A DNA stretch of 49,751 bases from Caballeronia sordidicola (GCF_002220365.1 NZ_MTHB01000047.1:1-49751), one strand, 5' to 3'. Positions 1 through 9,007 are shown, numbered from the stretch's first letter. Program-made: numbers and translations. The notes: generated by a model from the letters alone, not told the origin.

Positions 1-27
1 AGGGCGCCGGCGTTGAAGCCGGCGCCC
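1..27 (-). terminator. Hairpin downstream of gshA
   Basis: A perfect 10-bp stem (GGGCGCCGGC at 2-11, GCCGGCGCCC at 18-27) with a 6-nt loop lies 8 bp past the gshA stop codon. On the minus strand it would fold directly after the gene. The T-tract that would complete a Rho-independent terminator falls outside the window, so only the hairpin is seen. Confidence 0.6.
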
Positions 28-34
28 AGCCGTT

Positions 35-1654
35 TCAAACGCTAATGCGGTTCAGCGTGTAAGCACGGTAAGCGCCGACGAATGCATCGAACGAACCGAC
101 CTCTTCACGCTCGATTCTTGCCTGATCGTCCAGCGACTTTGTAGCGAGCACCGCCATTTCGCGTTCGGCCTCGGCGCTGAGCGGACGGCTGCGGAAGTAA
201 TCGGCGTGCTTTGCGCTCAGTTCGAACGCAAATTCGTTAAAGCTTTGATGGCGCTCTCTCATGGTCTCCAGCACGCGAGCGGACGGTGTCAGCGAGACAT
301 CGGCCAATCGTGCGCGCTGGGCCTTCAAGGCGGTCATGTGTTCGTCGATACCATGCAGCGCATCGAGCGCCTGCGCGACCGGTTCGATGGCGTCGAGCAG
401 CGAATTCGCCCAGCCTTGCATGGGGACTTCGCGGCCATCGCGTACCAGCGTCAGGCCGGGCTTGCGGCCCTCCTTCGTGATGCGCGCGAAGTTCTCGTTG
501 GCTTCCTCGTTGGCAGCGCGCGGCAAAAGCGGGCTGTCTTCGATCGCGCAATACAGCAGATACGCGTCCATGAAACGCGTGGTCTCCAGCGAGATCCCGG
601 TCGGCTCGAATGGGTCGATATCGAGGCAACGCACTTCAATGTATTGCACGCCACGCGACGACAACGCATGCAACGGCCGCTCACCGGGTTGCGTGACGCG
701 CTTTGGCCGGATGGTCGAGTAGAACTCGTTCTCGATCTGCAGCACGTTCGTGTTGATCTGCACCCATTCGCCGTCGCGCTGCGTGCCCATGGCTTCATAC
801 GCCGGATACGGCTCGCTGACCGCTTTCGCGAGCACGTCGAGGTAACCGTCGAGCGTGTCGTAACTCGGCAGCAACGCGGATTGCGCAGGGTTGTTCGTGT
901 AGCCGAGATCGCTCATCCGCAGGCTGGTGGCGTACGGCAGATAACGCGTGGTGGCGTCGAAGGTCTCGAGCGAATTCGGGCGGTCGCGCAGGAACTGCTG
1001 GTTGAGCGCAGGCGATGCGCCGAACAAATACATCAGCAGCCAGCTTGTGCGGCGGAAATTCCGGATCAGCGCGAAATATCGTTCGGACTGGAAATCGACT
1101 ACCGGCACGGTGCTGCGGTTATCGAGCGCGGCCCACGTGCGCCACACGTCTTCATGCAGCGAATAGTTGTAGTGAATTCCGGCGATGCATTGCATGGTGC
1201 GGCCGTATCGCAGCGACAAACCGCGCCGGTACACGTGCTTCAACATGCCGATATTCGATGTGCCATACCAGCCGATCGGGATGTCCTGATCGGCGGGAAG
1301 CTCGCCGGGCATGGAGTCGTTCCAGAGCAATTCGCTGCCGAGATGGGCGTAGGCGAAGCGATGCAAGTCGTCCAGTTGCTCGAGCGTGCGCGCGACGTCA
1401 TGCTCGGCCGGCGTAATCAGTTCGATCAGCGCTTCGGAGTAGTCGGTGGTGATGAGCGGATGCGTAAGCGCCGAGCCGAATGTGTGCGGATGCGGTGTGG
1501 TGGCAAGCGTACCCTCGTGCGTCACCCGCAGGCTTTCCTTCTCGATGCCGCGCAGCCCTTGGCGCAACGCAGCGCCTTGCGGGCCGCTGGTCAGCGCGGA
1601 TAAGCGGCGCAGGAAAGCGCTGTCAGACGGAGATGAGAAATTCGTATTTGCCAT
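35..1654 (-). CDS. gshA: Glutamate-cysteine ligase
   Basis: Cytoplasmic ATP-dependent ligase that joins L-glutamate and L-cysteine to gamma-glutamylcysteine, the first and rate-limiting step of glutathione synthesis. The 539-aa product has the length and sequence of the E. coli-type (class 1) GshA family, including the N-terminal stretch with GIEKESLRV and the family signature near TTDYSEALIELITP. The start was placed at ATG 1654 (MANTNFSS...) because the 25 codons upstream to ATG 1729 look non-coding; no strong Shine-Dalgarno decides it. The gene stands alone and ends at a strong hairpin. No gshB is in the window. Family assignment is secure; the exact start is less so. Confidence 0.93.
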   Translation of the reverse strand: MANTNFSSPSDSAFLRRLSALTSGPQGAALRQGLRGIEKESLRVTHEGTLATTPHPHTFGSALTHPLITTDYSEALIELITPAEHDVARTLEQLDDLHRFAYAHLGSELLWNDSMPGELPADQDIPIGWYGTSNIGMLKHVYRRGLSLRYGRTMQCIAGIHYNYSLHEDVWRTWAALDNRSTVPVVDFQSERYFALIRNFRRTSWLLMYLFGASPALNQQFLRDRPNSLETFDATTRYLPYATSLRMSDLGYTNNPAQSALLPSYDTLDGYLDVLAKAVSEPYPAYEAMGTQRDGEWVQINTNVLQIENEFYSTIRPKRVTQPGERPLHALSSRGVQYIEVRCLDIDPFEPTGISLETTRFMDAYLLYCAIEDSPLLPRAANEEANENFARITKEGRKPGLTLVRDGREVPMQGWANSLLDAIEPVAQALDALHGIDEHMTALKAQRARLADVSLTPSARVLETMRERHQSFNEFAFELSAKHADYFRSRPLSAEAEREMAVLATKSLDDQARIEREEVGSFDAFVGAYRAYTLNRISV

Positions 1655-1927
1655 TGCTGCGACGGTTGCGTGTCTGGCGCCGAACCGAATGCGCCGAACC
1701 AGATTTTTGGGTAGCGGGCACTTTAACATCTCAGTGTAAGACGTGCTTGAACCCTTGCCGGATAAGGGTTTGCGCGAATTCCAGTGGTTTGGCGAGTGAG
1801 TGGTAGCGGCAGGGTTCGATGGGCGATGCAGGACTTCCGATTCGGCTGCGTAAGCGGCAGTGGGTTGAGGCGGCTCTTCGGGGCGGGTCTTAGGATCCGC
1901 TTCGGGCCCACGTAACGACGCTGCGTG

Positions 1928-2896
1928 TCACCCGCCTTTCGCCGATCCCGCCCGGTCCGCGATCTCGTTCCACACATGAAGTGCAGCATACGCGCGATAG
2001 GGCCGCCACGCCTCAGCGCGGGCGCGCAGCGCCGTCGCTTTTGCCATCGACGGATCGCGTGCCACCAGCGCCTGCATCAGGATCAGGTCGGTGCCGGACC
2101 ACGCGTCGGCATCGCGTAGTGCGCGCATTGCCACATATTCCACTGTCCACGGCCCGATACCCGGCATGGCCAGCAACGCCGCCCGCAGTTCGGCGCGGTC
2201 CGCATGAGGATCGTCGAGGGGCAGCGCGCCCGCCGCGACCTCGCGTGCGAACCCTTGCAACGCCGCCACGCGTTTGCCCGGCATGCCGATCTTTTCCAGA
2301 TCGACCGCGGCCAGCGCGGCGGGCGTGGGGAAGCGCCAGGCCGTTCCGGCATGCGGATGATCGGTGAGGGGCGTACCGGCGCGTTCGACCAGCCTTCCCA
2401 CAATGGTCGAAGCCGCTTTCACGCTGACCTGCTGGCCGACTATCGCGCGCACGACCAGCTCGAAGCCCGACCACGCGCCAGGTACGCGCAACCCCGGCAC
2501 GGCACGAGTCAGCGGCGCGAACCATGGGTCGCGGCCGAGATGGGCGGCGATGGCAGGTGCGTCGGCCTGAAGATCGAACATGCGCGTCAGATGCTCGCCG
2601 ATCGCTTTTGCGTGACGGCTCGCCGCGCCTTCCAGTGTTGCGACGAGACAGGGTTTGCTGGCGTGCCGCGTCACGCTGAGCGTGCCTGAATCGCCAAGCC
2701 ACTCAATGGCACGTCGATACGAACCGTCCTCCACCGCTTCGACGCCAAGCGTCGCGCGCCCCGCGAAAAATCGCAGGACGCGGGGCCAATCGTAGGGTTC
2801 GACGTAGGGCAGTTGGATGCGGGTGGGCTTGGCTTGGGGCAATTTAGGCGCGTTCGAAAGCAGGGAGGATCGGGCGATCGGGATGCTGATCGGCAT
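1928..2896 (-). CDS. alkA: DNA-3-methyladenine glycosylase II (AlkA type)
   Basis: Base-excision glycosylase that removes 3-methyladenine and other alkylated bases. The 322-aa product has the AlkA N-terminal domain (LPYVEPYDWPRVLRFF, about 29-44) and the HhH-GPD fold. The hairpin reads MPGIGPWT (244-251), and the catalytic aspartate is at about 270 in SGTDLIL, spaced as in E. coli AlkA (Asp238). It lies 57 bp downstream of ada on the same strand, so the two probably form an operon in which Ada activates its own synthesis and that of alkA, as in the adaptive response. The start ATG 2896 gives a 28-residue leader before the conserved region; a later start cannot be excluded. Confidence 0.9.
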   Translation of the reverse strand: MPISIPIARSSLLSNAPKLPQAKPTRIQLPYVEPYDWPRVLRFFAGRATLGVEAVEDGSYRRAIEWLGDSGTLSVTRHASKPCLVATLEGAASRHAKAIGEHLTRMFDLQADAPAIAAHLGRDPWFAPLTRAVPGLRVPGAWSGFELVVRAIVGQQVSVKAASTIVGRLVERAGTPLTDHPHAGTAWRFPTPAALAAVDLEKIGMPGKRVAALQGFAREVAAGALPLDDPHADRAELRAALLAMPGIGPWTVEYVAMRALRDADAWSGTDLILMQALVARDPSMAKATALRARAEAWRPYRAYAALHVWNEIADRAGSAKGG

Positions 2897-2953
2897 CGTA
2901 TCGCCCTATGTGATTCAGAAGATGTCGAAAACCCGCAAGCCAACCATGCGCCA

Positions 2954-4066
2954 TCAGCCCAGGTCCTCCGCGCCGACGGTTTCGAGCGGCGCCTCCAGCC
3001 GATGCTCCTTTTCCGCCGATAACAACGCGACCTTGCGCGCCGTGCCCCATCGATACCCCGCCAGCGCACCATCCTTATGCACCACGCGATGACACGGGAT
3101 GGCAAGCGCCACCGGGTTCGACGCGCACGCATTCGCCACAGCCCGCACCGCCCGTGGCGATCCGAGCGTTTCGGCGATATCGGTATAACTGCGTGTCTGG
3201 CCGTATGGGATCCTCTGCAACGCATCCCATACGCGCTGCTGAAACGCCGTCGAGCTGATATCGAGCGGCAGGTCGAAGTGCTCCCGCGTGCCGCGCAGAT
3301 AGGCATCGATCTGCACGATGAACGGTGCGAGCCGCGCTTTATCCTCGATGCGTTGCGCGTCCGACAGCTCCTGCGCCAATTCAGCTTCGAGCGCGCCAGG
3401 GTTATCGCCGAAAGCGATCTTGCAGATGCCCTTGGGCGTCGCCGCGACCAGCACGATCCCGAGCGCTGTCTGCGCAGTGGCGAAATGCACGACCAGACCC
3501 GCCCCCTTGCGTCGATAAGTCGACGGCGTCATCCCGAGCTCGGCCGGCGCCGCGTCATACATCCGCGAGGTGGAACCGAAGCCGGCGTCGTGCATGGCGC
3601 GCGTCACGTCATCGCCGCGTTGGAGCGCACCGCGCAATGCATCCGCGCGGCGGGCGGCCTGGTATTGCCGCGGCGACACGCCGACCACACGTGAAAACAG
3701 CCGCTGCAAATGAAACGCACTGACATGCACGGCGCGGCTCAATTCAGCGAGTGTCACGCGTTCCTGCGGGTCTGCGTCGAGCACCTTGCACGCCCGCTCC
3801 ACAATGGCCAGCTCACGCGACAGGCTGCCCGGCTGACACCGTTTGCACGCCCGATACCCCGCGGCTTCGGCCTGCTGCGGGGTATTGAAGAATTCAACGT
3901 TTTCACGCCGCGGCTGGCGCGACGCGCACGATGGGCGGCAAAACACGCCGGTCGTACGAACGGCATAGAAGAACTCGCCGTCGGCGCTCGAGTCGCGGCT
4001 TGACAAGGCGTTCCAGCGGGTTTCATCGTTGGAAAAACCAGCGGTACTTGATTCGGGTTTCATCAC
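2954..4066 (-). CDS. ada: Ada: methylphosphotriester/O6-methylguanine methyltransferase and activator
   Basis: Suicide DNA-repair protein and transcriptional activator of the adaptive response to alkylating agents. All three parts are visible in 370 aa. The N-terminal zinc domain has four cysteines (C43, C47, C74, C77) in FCRPSC and CKRC; its first cysteine accepts methyl groups from phosphotriesters. An AraC-type helix-turn-helix follows at about 95-185. The C-terminal O6-alkylguanine transferase domain has PCHRV with acceptor C325. Both methyl-acceptor sites are intact, so a full sensor-repair protein is expected. alkA follows 57 bp downstream. The start MMKPES gives a leader of the usual length. 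I did not find a convincing Ada box. Confidence 0.95.
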   Translation of the reverse strand: MMKPESSTAGFSNDETRWNALSSRDSSADGEFFYAVRTTGVFCRPSCASRQPRRENVEFFNTPQQAEAAGYRACKRCQPGSLSRELAIVERACKVLDADPQERVTLAELSRAVHVSAFHLQRLFSRVVGVSPRQYQAARRADALRGALQRGDDVTRAMHDAGFGSTSRMYDAAPAELGMTPSTYRRKGAGLVVHFATAQTALGIVLVAATPKGICKIAFGDNPGALEAELAQELSDAQRIEDKARLAPFIVQIDAYLRGTREHFDLPLDISSTAFQQRVWDALQRIPYGQTRSYTDIAETLGSPRAVRAVANACASNPVALAIPCHRVVHKDGALAGYRWGTARKVALLSAEKEHRLEAPLETVGAEDLG

Positions 4067-4236
4067 AATCCTCGATTTGCGAAGGGTACGTGACTACTTT
4101 AGAGGCGCACGTCTGTAGGTACTCGCCGGATCTTGCTCTGTCATTGCTTCCTTGGATCACGGGGATGTGAACACATGGACAAATGACGCACAGATGCGAC
4201 ACATCATCACCATAGGGGTTTTTACTACGATAAGTG

Positions 4237-4265
4237 TTGCATCGGCCCTATCGGCTGTGTAATAT
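4237..4265 (+). promoter_or_regulatory. Sigma-70 promoter of candidate sRNA 1
   Basis: TTGCAT (4237-4242) and TAATAT (4260-4265) are separated by exactly 17 bp. Transcription should begin near 4272. No ORF starts downstream before the terminator at 4305-4334, so the promoter appears to serve a short RNA. Confidence 0.6.
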
Positions 4266-4271
4266 CGGAAC

Positions 4272-4334
4272 TGTCTCCTCCATGTCTCCTCCTGATATGG
4301 ATTCAGCCCGCTCCGCAACGAGCGGGCTTTTTTT
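4272..4334 (+). ncRNA. Candidate sRNA 1 with two anti-SD motifs
   Basis: The stretch between a good sigma-70 promoter and a Rho-independent terminator is only about 63 nt and has no ORF. The predicted RNA starts at or next to GTCTCCTCC and carries TCTCCTCC twice (4274-4281 and 4285-4292), separated by ATG. These motifs complement Shine-Dalgarno sequences, a known design of short trans-acting sRNAs such as alphaproteobacterial CCUCCUCCC RNAs. The terminator stem AGCCCGCT/AGCGGGCT forms the 3' half. A second unit with the same 5' sequence lies on the opposite strand at 6368-6427. Existence as a transcript is inference. Confidence 0.55.
4305..4334 (+). terminator. Rho-independent terminator of candidate sRNA 1
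   Basis: Perfect 8-bp stem AGCCCGCT (4305-4312) and AGCGGGCT (4321-4328) with an 8-nt loop, followed by a run of seven T (4328-4334). Confidence 0.85.
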
Positions 4335-4447
4335 CGTCTGTACGCGTTGGCGCCTTTATAGCCGTGCTGTTTCGCAACACTTGCTAAACTTGAAGCTGGT
4401 TTTTAGGCCAACCATTGGCCGTCACACGCTAAAAACGGAGACACGCG

Positions 4448-4855
4448 ATGCACATCCCCATCCGCGAGATTGATCACGTCGTGATTCGCTGTGCGAACCT
4501 TGATGCCATGGTTGGCTTTTACAAGACGGTGCTGGGCTGTCCGGTAGAGAAGGAACAGCGCGAACTCGGGCTGGTGCAGATGCGCGCGGGACGCTCGCTG
4601 ATCGACCTGCTGGCCGTTGGGGCGAAGATCGACCGGCCGGAAAGCGGTACGCCGGGCGCGGGCAACAACATGGATCACCTGTGCCTGCGCGTGGAACCAT
4701 TCGATTCTGCCGCGTTGCGTGCGCATCTGCTTGAGAACGGTGTGCGCATGGGAGAAGAAGGCCGCCGATACGGCGCTGAAGGCTTCGGCCCGTCGCTCTA
4801 TTTCTTCGATCTGGAAGGCAATCTCGTCGAACTGAAAGGGCCACCGGAAGGCTGA
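4448..4855 (+). CDS. VOC-family (glyoxalase-like) protein
   Basis: A 135-aa single-module vicinal-oxygen-chelate protein. Family members are metal enzymes or metal-free binding proteins that act on small molecules such as methylglyoxal-glutathione adducts, fosfomycin or catechols. The expected metal ligands are present: H10 (IDHVVIRC), H77 (MDHLCLRV) and E128 (NLVELKG), so it is probably a metal-dependent enzyme acting as a dimer. GGAGAC lies 6 bp before the ATG. It is separated from the sRNA terminator upstream and converges with yaeQ. The substrate cannot be told from sequence. Confidence 0.88.
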   Translation: MHIPIREIDHVVIRCANLDAMVGFYKTVLGCPVEKEQRELGLVQMRAGRSLIDLLAVGAKIDRPESGTPGAGNNMDHLCLRVEPFDSAALRAHLLENGVRMGEEGRRYGAEGFGPSLYFFDLEGNLVELKGPPEG

Positions 4856-4879
4856 CCGGTGGCCGGCTGAGTCATCCGA

Positions 4880-5431
4880 TCAGCGCGGTTTTCCCTTGAA
4901 CACCGTCCAGTCGATAGCGACCGGATCGACCGTGGCGCTGCCCAGCGACGCCTCGCCGTCTTGTACTGTGCATTGAAGCCGCATGGTCCGTTCGGCCAGC
5001 GCGCCGAGAGCGGTGGCCACGCCATCGGTGAGCGACCATACGGTCACGTTTTGCATCCGTTCGACCTTCGCTTTGACGCCCTGCCACCAGATATCGGAGG
5101 TGCGGCCGCCATACGCGATCACAATCACGCGGTCCGCGCGTCCGCTCGCCTTTGCGATGCGCCGTTCTTCCGGCTGACCCACTTCAATCCACGTTTCGAT
5201 TTGTCCGGTCAGATCCTTTTGCCAGAGATCGGGTTCGTCGGTGTCAGACAGGCCTTTGGTGAATTCGAGGCGTTCGCTTGCGAATAACGCGAACGCGGCG
5301 ACGCGCACCATCATCCGGTCGTCTGTTTCGGACGGATGCCGGGCAATGGTCAGCGCGTGGTCGCCGTAGTAGTGCCGATCCATGTCGGCGATTTGCAGTT
5401 CAGCTTTGTAGATTGTGGATTTGAGGGCCAT
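4880..5431 (-). CDS. yaeQ: YaeQ family protein
   Basis: A 183-aa protein that matches E. coli YaeQ (about 181 aa) along its length, with conserved stretches MALK(S/A)TIYKA, ARHPSETDDRMM(V/L)R, ERLEFTKGL, IWIE(V/L)GQP-like and IWWQ. YaeQ has a PD-(D/E)XK nuclease-like fold. It was once reported to suppress loss of RfaH, and its biochemical role is unsettled. The start at 5431 (MALKST) was chosen because homologues start there; the 70 codons upstream in the same frame (to 5641) are low-quality sequence. The gene converges with the VOC gene. Confidence 0.9.
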   Translation of the reverse strand: MALKSTIYKAELQIADMDRHYYGDHALTIARHPSETDDRMMVRVAAFALFASERLEFTKGLSDTDEPDLWQKDLTGQIETWIEVGQPEERRIAKASGRADRVIVIAYGGRTSDIWWQGVKAKVERMQNVTVWSLTDGVATALGALAERTMRLQCTVQDGEASLGSATVDPVAIDWTVFKGKPR

Positions 5432-5797
5432 GCAACACCGGAAAGCCTGTTTGAGAGGCCGGAAAAAAGGGGGAATTCGGAACGGATGTTTCGAGCGGAG
5501 CCGCAGCGTGCCGACGCGTTCCGAATCACATTCGACGACGTTCGACGCGTGATGATACCGAACGCGTTCGCTCGTTGCGGGGAATCGCTGGTGGAGGGGA
5601 AGTGTTGCAGGGAAAAGAGGGGCGGTTTGGCGTTGACCCATGCCGTGACCGACATGGCTTGAGTCTGTCCTGAGAGGACGTGATGCCGCGTCTAGCGGGT
5701 AAGAATAAATTCACTCCCCGAGTACTCGCACGATTAGATAAGCGGCGGTTCATACGCCGCCGTTATCCTTTTAAGCCGTGACCTGTATTTGATTAAT
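5432..5797. other. Intergenic region between yaeQ and the small secreted protein
   Basis: 366 bp without a credible gene. It contains a GC-rich imperfect hairpin near 5737-5766 (GCGGCG/CGCCGC around GTTCATA). This could end transcription of the minus-strand gene at 5798-6142, but it has no clear T-tract. The upstream region of yaeQ is expected here. Confidence 0.4.
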
Positions 5798-6142
5798 TTA
5801 CTGCTTAATAAATCGATCTGCAGTCCACAAGCCTTGTGTATCGCTGTTTGCAGCATTCACAAATTCGACGTCATGGCCGACAACCTGCACTACACGGAAA
5901 TGAGCGCCTTCCGGAGCCGGTATGCATTGAAATCCGGTGAAGAATTCCTGCATTTTCTGCTGCTCACCTGCCTGGGCGTGCTGATCGGCGGAATCAAATT
6001 TGTCCTTCGATAAACAGCCGTACGCGTTAGGCATGAAGCTGAACGTTTGTTGCGGCTGGACTACCTTGTCCTGGGCCTGAGCCGAGGCGATCGCCCCCCA
6101 TAAGCCGATCATCGCGAAACCAGCAATGGCGCGCATTTTCAT
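5798..6142 (-). CDS. Small secreted hypothetical protein
   Basis: 114 aa. The N-terminus has a signal peptide: MKMR, a hydrophobic core (AIAGFAMIGLWGAIA) and a probable cleavage after SAQAQ. The mature part has two cysteines (in YGCLSKDKF and FQCIPAP) that could form a disulphide. I do not recognise a domain. GGAGG lies 6 bp before the ATG, which supports this start. It is a single gene; the neighbours give no functional hint. A periplasmic location is inferred. Confidence 0.7.
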   Translation of the reverse strand: MKMRAIAGFAMIGLWGAIASAQAQDKVVQPQQTFSFMPNAYGCLSKDKFDSADQHAQAGEQQKMQEFFTGFQCIPAPEGAHFRVVQVVGHDVEFVNAANSDTQGLWTADRFIKQ

Positions 6143-6360
6143 CTATAGCCTCCATGCAACTCTTTAGCGGGGATTTAGCTATGTATTCAGTGACTAGTTA
6201 TTAATCTGCAGCGTTTATCCTAGACGAGAATTTGCAAGAGGCAAGCACAACTTGTGTGCGCTTGCAACAAGACAGATTGTCGCAGCTGGGTATTTTGTAA
6301 TAAGAGGCTTTAAGCGCGCGGCGCTGTAATCAAAAATGCCGAATGATGCGGCGCAATTAG

Positions 6361-6400
6361 AAAAACAATAAAAGATGCCCGGTTCGCTGGAACCGGGCAT
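6361..6400 (-). terminator. Rho-independent terminator of candidate sRNA 2
   Basis: Perfect 11-bp stem ATGCCCGGTTC (6375-6385) and GAACCGGGCAT (6390-6400). On the minus strand it is followed by CTTTTATTGTTTTT (6374-6361). Confidence 0.8.
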
Positions 6401-6427
6401 TAACCTCACGAGTGAGGGAGGAGACAC
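6368..6427 (-). ncRNA. Candidate sRNA 2 with the same 5' anti-SD sequence
   Basis: On the minus strand, -10 TAATCT (6436-6431) is preceded by TTGACC at 15 bp or TTTTGA at 17 bp. The predicted RNA begins at about 6425-6427 and reads GTGTCTCCTCCC. It then has a small CCTCAC/GTGAGG hairpin and a terminator, about 60 nt in all with no ORF. Its 5' end shares TGTCTCCTCC with candidate sRNA 1, 2.1 kb away. The repetition of the arrangement (promoter, UCUCCUCC, terminator) argues against chance. Expression and targets are unknown. Confidence 0.5.
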
Positions 6428-6672
6428 TACAGATTACCGGGCCTGATCGCTGGTCAAAACCCAATTAACACCAAGCAGGATCTGTGCCGAACGTTGAAAT
6501 AAAATACAGAAAAGCAATTCTGCAGATGAAACCGTTTCAATTCAGGAACTTGGTGCGTCACATGTTGCCCCCGGCTTGGGCCGGCCCGTGTTGCGGTTTC
6601 TGCCGTTTTTACACAGTGTCTTGTCAGACGCGGAACTTCGTGGATTAATCGACGCTTTCTACAGGAGCTTCC

Positions 6673-7299
6673 ATGACCCTTGCTCAATGGCTGCCGTTCG
6701 CGGTCGCCTCCGCCATCCTTGTTGCCATTCCCGGACCGACTGTGCTGCTGGTCGTCTCCTATGCGCTCGGCCACGGACGCAAATATGCGCTTGCTACCAC
6801 CGCTGGCGTCGCGCTGGGCGACCTTACGTCGATGACCGCTTCCATGCTCGGGCTCGGCGTGTTGCTCGCGGCATCGGCGGAACTGTTCATGGTCCTGAAA
6901 TGGGTGGGCGCGGCTTATCTCGTTTATTTGGGCATCAAGTTGTGGCGCGCGCCGGTGATGGATGCCGATGCAGTCGGCGCGCCTGCCGAGTTGCGCACCC
7001 GGCGGATCGTGGCTCACGCTTACGCCGTAACCACGCTCAATCCGAAGAGCATCATTTTCTTTATCGCGTTCCTGCCGCAATTCATCGATCCGCATGTGGC
7101 GAGCATGTCGCAGATTGCGATCATGGAGGCGACGTTTGTCGGGTTGGCTGCGGCCAATGCGTTCGCTTATGCAATGCTCGCATCGGTTGCGCGGCGGGCG
7201 ATTCGGCGGCCTGGAGTGCAGCGGACGGTGAACCGGACCGGCGGCGCGTTGTTGATGGGGGCAGGGGTGTTTGCGGCGGCGTGGAAGAAGGCAGTCTGA
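6673..7299 (+). CDS. LysE/RhtB-family amino-acid exporter
   Basis: A 208-aa inner-membrane protein with about six hydrophobic segments and the family start MTLAQWLPFAVASAILVAIPGPTVLLVVSYALGHG, where the IPGPT motif is characteristic of LysE/RhtB translocators. These export amino acids or homoserine (lactone) by proton antiport. AGGAGC lies 6 bp before the ATG. It is a single-gene unit. The substrate is not predictable, and no adjacent regulator is seen. Confidence 0.9.
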   Translation: MTLAQWLPFAVASAILVAIPGPTVLLVVSYALGHGRKYALATTAGVALGDLTSMTASMLGLGVLLAASAELFMVLKWVGAAYLVYLGIKLWRAPVMDADAVGAPAELRTRRIVAHAYAVTTLNPKSIIFFIAFLPQFIDPHVASMSQIAIMEATFVGLAAANAFAYAMLASVARRAIRRPGVQRTVNRTGGALLMGAGVFAAAWKKAV

Positions 7300-7412
7300 G
7301 GCTGGGGTGAGCAAGGCCGGGACGATATCGACAATCAAGCCCCGTTTTTACCCGCTTCGATTCGGCGGCGCCATGACTTGCTCTGAATAGGAAGCCCGAA
7401 TCACAAGCCCAA

Positions 7413-7550
7413 TCACAAGCCAATCCATCCAAACCACACGGCCATCCGCCAGAGCCCGGCAATAATGATCACGGCAGCGATGGTGGCCAAGGCTATCTGC
7501 CTGCGGCACCGAACTGCTTGCTCTTCATCGAGACCCTTTGGTTTCGCCAT
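7413..7550 (-). CDS. Very small membrane protein
   Basis: A 45-aa ORF: a charged N-terminus (MAKPKGLDEEQAVRCRRQ), then one transmembrane helix (about residues 20-37) and a short aromatic tail. The start at 7550 has AGGGAG 6 bp upstream. The in-frame extension to 7634 overlaps the end of mnmE and has no ribosome site, so it is rejected. It lies 68 bp downstream of mnmE on the same strand and may be the last gene of that transcript. Not recognised. Confidence 0.5.
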   Translation of the reverse strand: MAKPKGLDEEQAVRCRRQIALATIAAVIIIAGLWRMAVWFGWIGL

Positions 7551-7618
7551 GTCGGGCTCCCTGCGTAGCTTCTCTCTGAGGAATCCTACATCAAGGAACG
7601 CTATGAGCCATGCGACGC

Positions 7619-9007
7619 CTACTTCCCAATACAAAACCGGCTGAAAATCACGCCCAACAGATCATCGGAACTAAATTCCCCGGTGATCGAATTGAGCTGA
7701 TCCTGGGCGAGCCGCAACTCTTCCGCGAACAAATCGAGCGCTTGCGAATTCTGGTCCGCATGGTCGGCGGCAATTGCCAGATGTTCGCTCGCCGCGCGCA
7801 GCGCAATCAAATGCCGCTCGCGTGCCAGATAGATACTTTCCGCACCCGCCTGCCACCCGGCAATCTTGAGCAATTCGCTGCGCAATAGCGCAATACCATC
7901 GCCGGTTTTCGCCGACAAACGCACTTCCCGGACACCATCGCCGGCCACATCCGCCGATGCCTCCACGCCCGCCAGATCCGCCTTGTTCAGCACGCGCACG
8001 ATCGGCACGCCCGTGGGAAAACGCGCCGAGATTGCCGCATCGTCGGCACTGAGCGTTTCGCGGGCGTCCACCAGATGCAATACGACATCCGCGCGGCCGA
8101 TTTCCCCCCACGTTCGCTCGATACCAATCCGCTCCACTTCATCCTGGGTTTCGCGCAGGCCGGCGGTATCGATGACATGCAGTGGAACGCCTTCAATCTG
8201 AATAGTCTGCGTGACCTTGTCGCGCGTGGTGCCGGCAATTGGCGTGACGATCGCGAGTTCCGCGCCGGCCAACGCGTTCAGCAACGACGATTTGCCCACG
8301 TTCGGCTGTCCCGCCAGCACGACCGACAGCCCTTCGCGCAGCAGCGCACCTTGACGAGCGTCGGCGAGCACCTTGTCCAGCAAGGCACGGATGCGAGTGA
8401 GCTTGCCGCGGGCGTCGGCGGCTTCCAGGAAATCGATTTCTTCCTCGGGGAAGTCGAGCGTCGCTTCGACCAGCATGCGCAACGTAATCACGTCTTCCAC
8501 AAGCGCATGGATTTCGCGCGAGAAAGCGCCATCGAGCGAGCGGCCTGCCGAGCGCGCCGCGGCCTCCGTGCTCGCCTCGATCAAATCGGCAACAGCCTCA
8601 GCCTGAGCCAGGTCGAGCTTGTCGTTGAGGAAGGCGCGACGCGTGAACTCGCCCGGTTCGGCCAACCGCACGCCGAATTCACGACCGGTCTCGACAGCAC
8701 GCTGCAACAGCAGTTGCAGCACGATCGGCCCACCGTGTCCCTGTAACTCGAGCACGTGTTCGCCGGTGTAGGAGTGCGGTGCGGGAAAATACAGTGCAAT
8801 CCCGCGATCGATCGCTTCACCGCGTGCATCGATAAATGGCACATAGCTCGCGTGCCGCGCGTCGAGCCGCTGACCGCACAGCGCGAGCATTGCGTGCTTT
8901 GCCGCCGCTTCGCCGGCTCGCCCGAACGACAGCCGGATCACGCCGATACCCCCACGCCCCGGCGCGGTGGCGATCGCGACAATCGGATCGGTGTCGTTAT
9001 TGGACAT
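7619..9007 (-). CDS. mnmE: tRNA modification GTPase MnmE
   Basis: With MnmG (GidA), MnmE makes 5-carboxymethylaminomethyl-uridine at the tRNA wobble position; it is a K+-dependent cytosolic GTPase. The 462-aa protein shows the N-terminal tetrahydrofolate-binding domain ([19 protein letters not shown]), an inserted Ras-like G domain with GQPNVGKSS (233-241), DTAGLR and NKAD, and the invariant C-terminal CIGK. The usual Burkholderia neighbour yidC is now 1.5 kb upstream, with two opposite-strand regulators in between. Complete, with no anomaly. Confidence 0.97.
   Translation of the reverse strand: MSNNDTDPIVAIATAPGRGGIGVIRLSFGRAGEAAAKHAMLALCGQRLDARHASYVPFIDARGEAIDRGIALYFPAPHSYTGEHVLELQGHGGPIVLQLLLQRAVETGREFGVRLAEPGEFTRRAFLNDKLDLAQAEAVADLIEASTEAAARSAGRSLDGAFSREIHALVEDVITLRMLVEATLDFPEEEIDFLEAADARGKLTRIRALLDKVLADARQGALLREGLSVVLAGQPNVGKSSLLNALAGAELAIVTPIAGTTRDKVTQTIQIEGVPLHVIDTAGLRETQDEVERIGIERTWGEIGRADVVLHLVDARETLSADDAAISARFPTGVPIVRVLNKADLAGVEASADVAGDGVREVRLSAKTGDGIALLRSELLKIAGWQAGAESIYLARERHLIALRAASEHLAIAADHADQNSQALDLFAEELRLAQDQLNSITGEFSSDDLLGVIFSRFCIGK

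Noticed and set aside
206..1603. 465-codon plus-strand ORF opposite gshA
   Set aside because: Antisense shadow of a well-supported gene; His/Arg/Gln-rich, no ribosome site, no family.
6454..7338. 294-codon minus-strand ORF opposite the LysE exporter
   Set aside because: Antisense shadow; the LysE gene with its membrane pattern is the real one.
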